NCBI GenBank assembly: GCA_015039465.1
Contig: MU130361.1
Location: 177,196-241,195, forward strand
Direction of reading: 5' to 3'
DNA length: 64,000 bases
Source: Phlegmacium glaucopus
Taxonomy: Eukaryota; Basidiomycota; Agaricomycetes; Agaricales; Cortinariaceae
The translations under genes were made by a program, and so were the position numbers. The notes beneath the pieces were generated by a model. That model did not search any database. It worked only from the letters and a program-made list of their open reading frames with translations, and was not told where the DNA came from. Below are positions 1 through 11,531 of this stretch, one piece after another (the first letter of the stretch is position 1; the number at the start of each line of letters is the position of its first letter).

Positions 1-521
1 TATTTGCTTGTCGAAGTCATGCCCTCTAGTGCTTCAGCATTGACGCCGTCGCTAAAATGGTAGTAGGACGGTAGGACGTATGACAATCAAAATAGCACAT
101 AAATCGTACCTGACAGTGGTGTGATATTAACTTGCAGCAACTCACGAGAGTCCGATTCAATTTCCACTTGTCAAGTTCTTCACGAAGGCAGGTCATTCCA
201 GGGACAAAATAGACGACTGGAAACAGCCTCACCAACTCGATCGTTTGAACATTATCTCTGCCATTCGAGCTTCATCCAAGCCGCCTATCCGAAACCACCA
301 ATTTAAAACCTCTCCAGAATGAGATTGAGTCTAGGATCCGCTCAGTGCACACCGATTGTACCTCAAGAGACGATCCTGGGTCTAACTTTGACTTTGGCCT
401 TGGCTTTGCATCTGCGATAGGGCAGAGGCTATGTATGAGGCTGAACATGCCGTAACTTTACATTCACCTGACGTCTGGTTTTGGAAGGAACATCTTTAGT
501 CAATCGTTCTACGCCGGTGGG
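1..521. other. Upstream flank, no gene recognised
   Basis: Short open frames occur on both strands but none has a recognisable domain, and none joins convincingly to another by splice signals. The stretch probably holds the promoter and 5' untranslated region of the DUF6535 gene that starts at 522. No TATA box or other site is clear enough to call. Confidence 0.4.
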
Positions 522-2988
522 ATGTCTACCGATAACCAACAGGACTTCGACAGTCGCGCAGACAAATTATGGTCGATATACAACAAGGAGGCGGAAAGTT
601 ACGACAGAGCCCTCATGGAGACTTGGAAAGAGGACATGGATAGCATCATCATCTTCGTGCGTATGCATTCCACCAATCCAGATGTCTTTTAAGAGTTCAT
701 TTACTCCACCAGGCTGGTCTCTTTTCTGCCGTTTTGACCGCCTTCCTTGTTGATGCATCCAAGAAGCTCAAGCCAGATCCTACAGATCAGACAAATGCAT
801 TATTGAACCAAACTGTGGTTCTCCTTGCCCAGATCTCACAACAACTCAGACCCAATGGCTCTCAAACCATCATATCGCCGCTCCAGCCATTAGAACTGTT
901 TAAGTTGAAGTCTTCCGACCTCCGCGTCAACATTTTTTGGCACATGAGTCTAGGTTTCAGCATCACCGCTGCGCTTGGGGCAACCCTTGTGCAGCAATGG
1001 GTCCGCGATTATCTACAACTCTTCCAACGGCTTAGCGGTTCTTTGGAGCGCTCAAGAATGCGGCAATATCTATTCCATGGATTATCCAGCAATCACATGT
1101 CGCTATTAGTCGAGTCCATTCCTGCATTCATCCATATATCCCTCTTCCTGTTCTTTATTGGTCTCGGTGAAAGCCTCTTTGCCACCAACCACGCTGTCGC
1201 TATCACAACAACTACTACCATCGGATTCTGCGCTGTTTGCTACATCGCGTGTTCGGTTTTCCCTATACTCTATCCCCAAACTCCTTTTCACACCCCATTG
1301 TCTAACGTTTTCTGGAGAATGGGACAAATCATTGGCCCTCGCAAGCACAGTGATAGAAATACAGAAGGCAAAATTGTAGCTGTGAGCCCTGACATGGCTA
1401 AGGGCCGCTTGCAACTTGCTATGGGTCACTCTAATAATCGCAAGGAACGCGATACGGAGGCAATACGCTGGGTGCTCAGCAAAATCACAGAAGACAGCGA
1501 GTTCGAGGCATTTGCGGCTGGTATTGGAGGATCAGTGGTCACTCCATGGGGAGAAAATATCTGGAAGAGTATCTTTGGAGAAAACCTTGGACACATGCGG
1601 TCGACACCTTATAACAGTGTAATAGCTACTGTGGAAACGCTCACGAATCGAATCGAGAGTCTCCTGCGTACTGTTTCAACCTTCTCTGACCGGCAAACTC
1701 GTTTCATGCGTGCATGTATTTGTATCGATGCTGTGGCATCTCTCACTCTAGGCTTTAAGGCTGAAATGGAGCTTGGCATCCATAATGGCCTTATGAACTC
1801 TGTTCTTCGTTTTTTTGGTGATGAGAAAAAGAGACGGGATAAGGTACAGGAGGCTGAGACTTCATTTGGTTCAGCCATGAACCTACGACAGCTGTCAGGC
1901 AACCAAGTGATGGATACATCGCTCGAAATAAAATGGAAGTGCTTGATGCTGATTGGGATGAAGAAAACGTTACAAGCAGACAATTGGTTTTTGTTCATGT
2001 CAGTCAATGAACTACGTCGTCTGCACTCAGCGTTTTACGAGGACGGAGCTATGACTTATAGGGTGCGGGAGGTGGATGACGAATTGTTGAAGGCGTGGAA
2101 AGCAGCTGGGCAGCTTTATACAGAGCTGCGGGATAAACCAGAGGAGCAGTTGACGGAAGATAAGCTGAACGAATTGGTTCCGCATTGGAGGGGCCATATT
2201 GATGCAATGGAAGGGTCCTTGTATGACTTGGACCAGCGAGTGCAACCCACAGTCGATACAGCGGTGGTCAACCTTAACTCCTACCTTTTCGGGTTGACGG
2301 CTTTTGAGCATTTGGAGGGCATTTTCTATGAATGCCCATCAAAGATGAATCTACCAGCCATGTGGAAAGGAATAAATTGGGGGATAGGAGCTCCCCACTC
2401 CTTGAAGTGGTTCATACCGCATCTAATACCCCCCCGCCTGTTAGTTTGTTACCTCCTGGTTTGTGCCGATCCCGACGACCCAACTTCGATCCTTCGACGT
2501 CCCGAATCGACTTAGTGAGTCTGGGTAGACTACTGAACAATCCCGAGTTGCACAGGCTTTTTGACACTGGACGAGCAGACGGGTCAAGTGGACTTGAACT
2601 GCAACTTGAAGGTCCACAACCATACGCAAATCAACTCTGGCGGTTCCAAGACATACACGAGCATGGGGGAGTTGGATTCATGATCGAGATGTTCTTTGCA
2701 ACCTTCAGGTCGCTTGAGGAGAAATCGGTGACTCTCGAGTCAAGGCGACTAATTGGGGCCACATTGCGATCAATCGCTGACAACGGAAAACCTGAGTATT
2801 TCAAGACCGCCAGTCGACGATTCTTGTGGTCGCTGCGGCAAGAATTAAACATCCTACGGAACTCAATTCCGGAGGAGACCAAGACTCTACCAAAATATAT
2901 TCTCCGCTTGTTGTCGAATCTATTTGACGAGAGCGACAAGGACCAACCCAAAGAAGAGAAAACAGAGGAGAGAGGAGCACGGGAATGA
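522..2988 (+). CDS. DUF6535 multi-pass membrane protein, reading frame broken near 2510
   Basis: Exon 1 is 522-656, starting at the ATG of MSTDNQQDFDSRADKLWSIY; a 56-base intron 657-712 (gtgcgt...ccaccag) joins it to AGLFSAVLTAFLVDA in exon 2. The order 'KLWSIYNKEAESYDRALMETW...IIIFAGLFSAVLTAFL' is the DUF6535 signature of Agaricomycete proteins; the function is unknown. Hydrophobic segments lie at about residues 46-60, 115-135, 178-198 and 205-228, so the N-terminal part is membrane embedded; the C-terminal half is soluble and helical. The first frame ends with a stop at 2513-2515, but a family-like C-terminus (LVSLGRLLNNPELHRLF to WRFQDIHEHGGVGFMIEMFF) continues in the neighbouring frame from about 2500 to the stop at 2986-2988. 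No intron with good splice sites rejoins the two frames, so either a one-base error, a frameshift mutation or an unusual intron is present. Product about 800 residues if joined. No close neighbour suggests a pathway. Confidence 0.75.
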
Positions 2989-3863
2989 ATACGTGTAAGT
3001 TGATTTTCTGGATTACTATTCATACAAATCCCTTGCTTATGTCCATTCAACGCTGTTGCTTCCCTCTCCTACTTACTAACATTGATTATTCTCCCTTTAA
3101 GATGCCAGACACCCATGATGCGTTACCCCTTTGCATGGACCGTACGGTCTCTACGAGTGCGGCGTCGGGTCCTAGAGCTTGATTTTACAATCCGAGCTGG
3201 AGTTGAAACTTCGTCCTTCTTTGACTTCTTCTGTCCGTCGTCGGGGGTGTGCGCGCGTGTAGGCGTTAATGCTCTAGCCAACTTTTTCACTAACCCATCG
3301 ATAAGATGCTCTCCGCGACATATAGCGTAGCTGTTGAGCATGACTTGGTTGGGATTCGGTTATGTATGTAGGCGCTCTCACTGATACGCGACGTCCACTC
3401 TGGTGTTGGTGTTGGGATTGATGCTAGGATTTGATGACATGCCTTGCCAATGGATTATGACTTGGAGTTGGAGTTGGACTGGTAGGATCCTGTTTACCCT
3501 TCAAATCTAAGTTCAATGGAATATAACCAACAAAGAGGTCCATATGTCCGTTAAGATAATTTGGATGGAAGGCAAGGCGTATTGTCAACTTAAGGGGCAG
3601 ATAGACATATTTATCCAGCAATGTTATCACGCCTAGCCCATAAGAGGGCCACAAGCTCTTGCTATCATAGCGCGACGTCGTGAGGTCACCGCGCAAAGCC
3701 AAAATTCAAGCTTGCCTTTCTGGATCCCGTGAATCGGATACACAAGTTGACAAGGCCGTGCACTTTAAATGCCACCTACATAAGAAAGGAAGGACGTAAC
3801 AATACTTGTCAACACTTTTATTCTTCTTGATACAATTTCCAAATCTGATCTTCTTCCCTCTTC
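2989..3863. other. Intergenic space between two converging genes
   Basis: This lies between the end of the DUF6535 gene and the end of CSE1, which converge. A GTAAGT at about 2994 and a pyrimidine-rich tract ending in AAG near 3102 could mark an intron in the 3' untranslated region of the upstream gene. The open frames on either strand show no domain and look like chance frames. No terminator or RNA gene is recognisable. Confidence 0.4.
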
Positions 3864-6800
3864 TTAAGCAATCTGACCACCTTCCGCCGCAGAAATGAGC
3901 ATCTGTATTTGTTGTCCATACTTGCTGGTCAGTCTTTCCAACCCTTGCTGCAAATACAGCAGTGGATTTTGCACATATGCCACAGGATCCTCCTCAGCAT
4001 TCTCGGAAGCCGCCAGGCGCGAATACGCCGCTTGGTAGCCCACACTTTGCTCCTCAAAATCAATAGCAGTGATCGCTTCATCCGCGGTTTCTTCCTTTTT
4101 CCTCTCCAAATGTTGGCGTTCGCTAAACAGTTTTCCAAGAGAGGTGTAAGTCCCAGACCTGGGTTGAAAAAAAGTTATATTTCAGGCCTCTTGGTGGTGA
4201 ACAAGGGCCAAATTTACGTACCATGATCGCACTGACGGCTCTTGCAACATGCATGTACTCTCGCATAGCATTCGTGTTATGCCTATGGCAGCCAACTTTC
4301 GATCTTTGGGAGGAAACTTTGGAGCTTCAGGAATAAGGAAGTTGTTGAGGACCGTTGACCAAAGCCTAGAAAAAGGGGAAGGTTTAGATTTGATGATGAC
4401 GAGTCTTAGCATGACGAACCCGAGTTGGATCTCTTCGATAGCTCTAATGATGTGATCCGGTGTGAAACCTTCTTTGTTGATCGCCATCGTGTATAGAATG
4501 AAATGAGTAAAAAGATAAACAAATTTATCAGTCTTGTTTGCATGCATGCGTGTAAGCAGCGTCAAGAAGATTGGCTTCAAGTACTGTTGTAGGTCCGCTC
4601 TTAAACCCCAATTTCAGAGTCAACATGCTAAATTCAACGGCCATGTAGCAGCAAAACTCACGTTTTTACGGTTAAAAACACAGATTGAAGAAGCTCGAAC
4701 CCCCAGGCATCATTCAGTTTAGAAGGCATCAAGCGCTGCTGCACCACTGCTAACACCGATCCAACTTGTCCCGCCGCAAACATTTGTGCGCTGTCCCGTT
4801 TCAGGAAGGTTTTAAGTAGGCGGACTAGGCCAGGAATGCTTCCCTTCTGCTGCCAGCTCGCTGGTGTAAGCAAGAAGGTTAGAATGCTTCGGTATTCATT
4901 GGGAACTTGACCTTTAGTGTGCAAATCGAGCATTTGAGCAAGAACTTGAAAAATATAGGGGACATATTCTGTTCGAATAACGGTTAGTTCACAAATCAAA
5001 TGGAACAAAAAACTATGACATACGGTCGATGTCTTGCTGAAGGATGACTGTGAAAGGTTGGAACAAAGCCTGCTCAAATGTGGCCAACGTTGCTGGAGAG
5101 GTAGCGACAATAAATCTGGAGTAACTTTGGTCAGCACACAGTAGTCCAACTAAAGAAGGACCTGACCTCATTAAACCGGATAAACTCTCGAAGATGTACT
5201 GATCGAAATTGGGATTGCTGGGATTTTTTGAAATGACACCGAGAATACCAACAAGACGGCCTAGGGTCTGTTCAAAAGTGGGGGCTAACGACCCTCGTGC
5301 CGTGACAATAACTCTCATGACGCCTACCCCAAATACCAATTAGCGAAAAGTAATGTCAAACCAAATATGAAAAAATCACATTTCATCAAGTGGTCGTTCT
5401 CTGCGACCTTTTCTGGAGTCCGCGCAGACTCAATTCTGGACAACAAAGCATCTACCAACTCAGGAGCGGAATTATATATATCAGCTTGTGCAAATCTGTG
5501 TCATGAAGGACATTGTGTAAGTTAAAAGTTGAAAGATAGCGACAGGGTCTTACAGCAATGCACTTCCTTGCTTGATGAACAAAATCCGATCGATAGTGAT
5601 AGCGGCGTAAGTATAGGTAACATAATTTTCTGACCGAAGGTGACGAGCGAGCAGCGGCAGGACAGAAAGGAGTTGCGGTTTCGTGAGCTAGCCACATTAG
5701 GGTAAGGCAAGTCAAATAAGGAAAGCTCAAAAAGCGGTTCTTACCTGGTTCCGAAAAGTCAGCAGGAAGCGAATAGCATCCACCTGCAGAATGGGATTCA
5801 CTGTCCCTGATGCTGCTTGAAGATCTTCGAAAACATGATCGGAAAAAAATTTGACAAGATCAACTAGAGCATTGGTCGAAGTGACGCCATGCTTCCCATA
5901 AAAGTAATTTAGCAAGAAAAAAAAAACATCCAATGTATCCAGAAGAAACTTCCTACCTGCGTAGTTGACCCCCTAGTCGCAACAGCTGTCAACAGATATA
6001 CAGCGCTGTCCTTCGCTTTCCAATTTTCTTCTTTGTTCGACCCATACTCCGCAAGGCCGGTGTTGATCCACGCACCCACGATCTCCGTAGCCTCCGCTTC
6101 ATACCCACTGCCAACCAACGCTTGCAGAACGTCAGCTGCAGCCTGCCGCCGGGTTGCAACATCGCTACCGGAGGCTGACACAGAGAGATCGAGACGGATG
6201 AATTCGAGAGGGTCATCTTCAAATTGTTCAATATCATGTTCCCGAAGCGCCACATTCGGGATTACGACACCCTGAACGAGAGAGGAGATAGTTTCACGGG
6301 CAGAAAACAAAGACTTGTAGTAACCCGATCGAATGGCGGTAGAAACAAAGCGCAATGATTGTGATACCAGCTGTAGAATTCCAGTCAGTTGACATGTTAT
6401 TATAACATAACAAAGAAATTTTACCGCATCATCGGCAACCCCTGGGAGTTTGTTGGTGCCGATAAGAGCCCACACACCCTGTACAAGGCTTTCGACAGCG
6501 GGAGTCTTCTGCAATTGCTCGGGATACAACTTAATGAAAAGCTAGACAGGATAAAATTCTTAGATTGAAGTATCGAGGAGGAAGGGAAGATGGTCACACC
6601 TCGGCGATCTCCAGGATTCCTGTTTTGATTTGAGATGTCAGGGATGCAGTGGTGTCATCTGGCTGCACATGGATGAAAATGGATGAATTTTCTAGCGGAC
6701 CAAATTGAGAAGGACCTACATCAACCCTTAGTTCCAGGGGATCCCATGCTAAGAATACCTGGAACCAGCCAGTACCAGGACCGAAAAATTCTTCATGACT

Positions 6801-7612
6801 ATCTTCGATTGCAGGTGGGAGATCTTGACACGTCAAATCGTAGTAAAGGTCTACAAGTAGAACCATTGCTTGAGCTAAGAGCACGTAGTTTGAGGCAGGA
6901 GTGGTTAGTGAAGGATTTGGGCTTGGTGTTTTGAGGAGAAGCATTGCTGTTTGTCGGAAGAGGTGCATAAACGGTTCCATAAATTTTGATAGTACAAAAT
7001 TAATCTCCGTGTAGAGTTCGTCAGATCGGACGTGGGCCCTCCATTGCTGGAAGATCGAATGTGCTGTTTGAAGAACACCGACATTGATATTGTAATCGCT
7101 CTGGGAGAAGGATGACACTAGTTGCTATATGATATTGTGATTGGTTGATGTTTTGAAAGAATTAATAGTTACGCACGTCGATCAGATTGTCCCACTTGTT
7201 TGGGAAGTCTAACTCTGCTATCAAAGCCACCGACTCAGCAACTTGGGCACGTATAGCTTTATCTGCAGGTGCAGATAGAGCAAGCATGGCAGGAACTAAT
7301 TGCGCTCGCAAGGCAACTTTGTCTTCATCGGCGAGTGGCTGAATATCCTACATCGATCGTATGGTATTTGAATGGTAGCCAAGTTGAATGGCAGGGTATC
7401 AGACTCACCTCCTCCCATCTGAGTTTCGTAATATTTTTGAGATAAACGCTGCCTGACAATCTAACAGCGCGATCTTGGGAGGGTTCCAAGATCAGGTTAA
7501 GAAGATGGGTCAGGAAGCCTTGATGTGTGCTTAACACCGTCAAGTTTTGCTCCGCCTGTTTTCGTGTATCTGGGTTGAGTGAAGCAAGAAGAAGAGAAGC
7601 CAGGTCTGCCAT
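3864..7612 (-). CDS. CSE1: Importin-alpha re-exporter (exportin-2 / CAS), 14 exons
   Basis: Karyopherin-beta family exportin that returns importin-alpha from the nucleus to the cytoplasm with Ran-GTP. Exons, in coding order: 7409-7612, 7177-7347, 6600-7124, 6425-6541, 5957-6370, 5745-5891, 5554-5687, 5380-5495, 5167-5323, 5024-5115, 4662-4968, 4420-4599, 4222-4365, 3864-4158. Together they give 3003 bases (1000 residues), close to the family length of about 960-1000, with phase kept at every junction. The start MADLASLLLASLNPDTRKQA and the SGSVYLKNITKLRWEE block are the N-terminal signature of CSE1. Later landmarks are CQDLPPAIED, FIRLDLS, NWKAKDSAVYLLTAVA, FRNQ, QVLAQMLDLH, GSIPGLVRLLKTFL, AAIGITRMLCE, and the C-terminal VGYQAAYSRLAASENAEEDP. 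An upstream in-frame ATG at 7651 is possible but the family start is at 7612. All introns are GT-AG or close, about 50-65 bases. It is essential in yeast, so this block is likely under strong purifying selection. Confidence 0.95.
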
Positions 7613-8763
7613 ATTAGATATAACTGCTTGAATTCGTTGTGTTGAAAGCAAGAGCCAAGAATCTGAATCCTTTCAAGTTCTCCAGTCGCGTATGATCATG
7701 TGACCAAGCCTAAAGTTCATAGCCTCGTGACCATATGCCAAGATCGCGATGGTATACTTACATTGTACAAAACGGTCAGTGGTCTAGCAAGTTCACAGTT
7801 ATTCACCTTACAAAGCTAGCTGAACGACATAAAATCCCAGTTTTTGGCCCAACTTATTGGTTTCTTGCTGTCTCACTGTCAATAACTGTGCCGCCTTCCC
7901 CAAGGTCCACTAGTATAAACCGGGTTGCTGGCTATCTAAACCTCAAACATGTACATTCAAAAAACCTACACGCTAGACACTTTACCTCTCTCCTGGATTA
8001 GATCCACATAGAAGGCTGATTTTTGATCATTTACTGCGAGGAAGTATCTGCACCTGTTAACTAGTGTCTACTAGTTACTAGTGTGTACGAATTTTTCCTT
8101 AAATCAAGATGTTACTCATCAAACTTTACTTCAGATGGTCTAGACTTGAACATACTTATCTCCCTCGGAGTCATCTTTCAAGTTTTATGAAATGGAACAC
8201 TTATCATTTCTCGCCGTTCACTGGACCTAAGCCTGGGCACTCAAATATCCCATCTGATCAGACATTTGAATTGCCAACTCCAACATTTCGCCAAATGCCT
8301 GGATAACTCAGTTCAAGTTGCTGATTGATATCCATCGGCTGCTATAACTCATCATTCTTTATCTCATTTGAATTACAACGACTTCTACTTCCCTTCATGC
8401 TCCCGACGCGACTGATGCCATCTATAAGAGGTCTATCGTTTCTTACACCCTGACAAAGATAGCGGTGAATTCTTGGATTTGGATCGGAAGGCTTATTGAA
8501 AGTGAGTGAAATTTGAGTGGAATAATCAAAAAAAGATATTAATGAGCCTTTCCATATTTTAAAAATGCACGTCTGAGGGATAGGTCAATTCCTAAGTGTA
8601 AGATACTTCAAATAAAAAAAGCCTGAAGAAATATTTATAGAGCTGCAACAATATCAAATCGTCGAACAAATCACAAGAGCGAGCCATGATAACAGGTAAG
8701 TCTAATCTGTCTGCTGTCTGGAGCGTAAATGATGGAACGAAACCAAGAGGGGTCGTAAGCCTT
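7613..8763. other. Intergenic region upstream of CSE1
   Basis: Open frames in this stretch (for example 7735-8001 and 8109-8306 on the plus strand) lack domains and splice logic. It presumably carries the promoter of CSE1 on its left side and the 3' end of the small cysteine-rich gene on its right. Nothing else can be supported. Confidence 0.4.
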
Positions 8764-9130
8764 CTAGTAGCGACCCATTGAACGGCAGTGGCTACAGCGC
8801 AACGAAGAGTTGGCAGTCACAACCGTCTTTGCTGGCCTGAGCCTGAAACGAATCATATCAATGTATCAGCGAAGTGCTTTCAAATCCTAACGCGGGTCAA
8901 GAACACTTGCTTACCACTGCTGACATGTAAAAGCGCACAATTTGGGGGGACAGGTGGGATTATGCGACGGACTATAGCGACAATTCGGAGATTTGCAGTC
9001 CACCTTGATGCGGAGAGGGGTTATTCGTGACCACAGGACATGAGCTGGACGCAAAGCTTACCCGACTGTTAGACCGAGGATGGCTATGACCACATGCATG
9101 TCTGGTACACTGGACTTCCCTGAAGCACAT
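8764..9130 (-). CDS. Small cysteine-rich (putative zinc-binding) protein, 78 residues, 3 exons
   Basis: Exons 9062-9130, 8915-9003 and 8764-8842 join in phase through introns 9004-9061 (gtaagc...aag) and 8843-8914 (gtaagc...cag). The product begins MCFREVQCTRHACGHSHP, continues VDCKSPNCRYSPSHNPTCPP, and ends CSHCRSMGRY. It holds ten cysteines (residues 2, 8, 13, 26, 31, 41, 46, 50, 69, 72) with a CGH motif and an NC-x9-C-x4-C-x3-C core, spacing typical of metal-binding folds. I recognise the style (short MC...CGH...DC...NC...CPP...C...C proteins are common in Agaricomycetes) but know no function. There is no signal peptide, so a cytosolic or nuclear place is more likely than secretion. The gene is invisible to a single-frame ORF search because every exon is short. 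The AAG acceptor of intron 1 is the weakest point of the model. Confidence 0.65.
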
Positions 9131-10208
9131 TCTGATCAAGCAGGAGATATCTGATTTTTTAAGAATTGTTGTCAATATCCGGGTTTTGCGACCTGAAAAT
9201 TCCTTACCTTTATTAAGAGAGCTGTGGAAAAGACAACGACCGAGGGGATGGCACCTCAATAACTCTTCCGTTGTTTAAATATTATTTTCAGAGCGGGATG
9301 AGACACAGCCAAAGGGTCTGTACCACGCGAGTTCGGGCTTTGATCTGCTTCGATGTCCAGATGGAGGTTCTTGAAATGTATTGATCACACTAATTTCACT
9401 TTACTGAAAGCAAGGTCCCCCGGCCTAAAATTGATCACGCTAATTTTTTAAGTTCCAAAGTACAAACGGGTGGAATGATTTAGCGCTATCTATGTTGTTG
9501 AATTGTTTGTTCATTCAAAGATGGCAAGGCCCTTCAGGGGGTATGGTTCCTTGGACATGAGTCACGGTAAAATTTCGACCGCCTGTGGTGCTTCAAGTTG
9601 CAAGTGGACAATGATTAACGTGTAAATGAACACAGAATTGAATGTAATCTCCTTCCTTGACCTCCTGTTGACATTAGGAACAAAATTTAAAATTGACAGA
9701 AACGCTGTGAATGTGTAGCATTACAGAAGCACATCGATACTATCAACGCACAAGATTAACAGTTGTTGCAAATGTCCAAAGACTTACGGCTATAATTCGT
9801 AGTACTAGTATGACGTTTAAAACGACACCAAAACAGAAGGCTCTTCCCGAATCCGCTCCAATGGGACAGGCTCTAGCTTGTAACATACAACACATATACA
9901 TCAGCTTGTCACAGCTATAGCCTAGAAGATATTTATTATTTGGCGGCCGGTTGCGTGGCCCAGTGGCTTCTGGATAATCGACATCTCATTATTAAATCGA
10001 ATCATACACAGAAATGAATGACAGAAAGCGTCAAAAAGAATGGGAAGGAGACGCACCTTGAATCCTGAGACAGTTCAGAAGATCTAAATATCACATTGGG
10101 CGTTGCAATTTTATGATCCGTTGGTGACTTGGAAGACGGGAGGCATTGTCCAAAGCAAGAGATGCGTCATTGGATGAGTTCCCGAAGAGTAAAAAGAATA
10201 TCAATTGA
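9131..10208. other. Intergenic region
   Basis: About 1.1 kb between the cysteine-rich gene and the 3' end of HIS2. Two similar phrases (attgatcac-actaattt and attgatcac-gctaattt, near 9381 and 9431) form a short direct repeat. No open frame with a domain, RNA gene or mobile element end is seen. Confidence 0.4.
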
Positions 10209-11249
10209 TTAAATTGATCGCGCATGCCAAAATTCATGGTCTAACCACTCTCCACTAAGTCTAGTAGCTTGTATGGTTCTTCCGGCTGCATTCGGGATAC
10301 TCGCATGTTGCAAAACCCAAAGTTCGGAGATGGCCTGGGATTGGAGATACTCTGGCAGCCGATGATAGTTCAGGCCAACGGCATGGGGTCCGTGGCTATC
10401 GTCGGACAATGTAAAGCGCCCGTTATGGCTATGAATTATCTGAGGGAAAGGAGGGATTGACATAAGTTTGATCTTTTAATAACATACATACCTCAACAAC
10501 ATCCTCCGCGGGATAGGGGGTCGGCCATTTCTTTCTGAAAGCAGCTGCATTTATTTCAAATAAAGCCCCATAGTCCACAGCGAACCGTATATTTCGCTCA
10601 ACCCTTTTCCGGACAACGGGGAAATCTGCAAAGCGTAAATCTGGATTGTGAAGCCGACATAAGTCAAAATGGGCGATGACCTCGGGTTTGAAACGCTCAA
10701 GAAGTTCATATTGCGCGTCAAAGTAAGCCAACAAAAATGCTTCCTGGCGGACGTTCTCATTTTCGATGCCAAAACTTTCTAAAGCCTTTCGGAAAGTCGG
10801 TGGGTCAAAGTCGATGGGAATTCCGTTGACGTGATGAATGGATCCAACGATGTATTCAACTCGGTCTCCGTGTCGCTGTAGGAGATTTTCAAGACCATCG
10901 AGATCTGCGTTCGTTATATATTCCGTCTCCAGTCCGACTAGGAGTGTTATTTGGGGAGCGTAAAGATGTTTGAGTCGATGAGCCTCCACGATGAAGTCAT
11001 CAAACTGCTTTGCAAGGGTGTCGATTTGTACGCCCATCTTTATTAGGACGTCAAGCGAGTGGTTCTAGCATCCGAATAGGTTTAACCTACCTCCTCCGGG
11101 TATAAATCGACTTCCCGATACCGTGGCACATGCTCCGTCAAACCATAGATTTGAAAGCGTTGTTGGATGGCTTCTTGAACAACCTCTTCCAGCAACCCAG
11201 AAGCATGCTTGCAGTATTGACCCGAATGGGAATGGAGACTGTGGGGCAT
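10209..11249 (-). CDS. HIS2: Histidinol-phosphatase (PHP family)
   Basis: Removes phosphate from L-histidinol phosphate, the penultimate step of histidine synthesis in fungi. Exons 11091-11249, 10492-11037 and 10209-10439 give 311 residues, about the usual length. Polymerase-and-histidinol-phosphatase metal-binding motifs are visible in order: MPHSLHSHSGQY at the N-terminus, GLTEHVPRY (about residue 36-44), GLETEYI, YIVGSIHHVNGIP, VIAHFDLCR, NIRFAVDYGALFEINAAAFRK, and SDDSHGPHAVG near the end. The start at 11249 places the first HxH motif at residues 6-8, as in the yeast enzyme. Introns 11038-11090 (gtaggt...aag) and 10440-10491 (gtatgt...cag) keep phase. The gene follows the MFS transporter on the same strand with a 282-base gap, but nothing suggests a shared role. 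Confidence 0.93.
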
Positions 11250-11531
11250 TTACTCGTTGATAGCACGCTGACAAGGCTTCAATTGGGGTGAGTCCTTTGA
11301 AATTTCCTGATCAGGACAGATGTCAATTATCTTATCTGATAGGCATCAAAAGTCATTTTATTCTAATAGATATGGTACATTTATTTAATTGGAACCCATG
11401 GAAAGTTCTTCTTGGCTTATATTTCACACCCGAAGACCTCTGTCGCCTGCCCTGCCCTGCGCAATAAAAATGGATCGAGATACAGTCATCCCGACTGCGC
11501 CACATAGAACCGTGACCTGCCGTCAGTTTGT

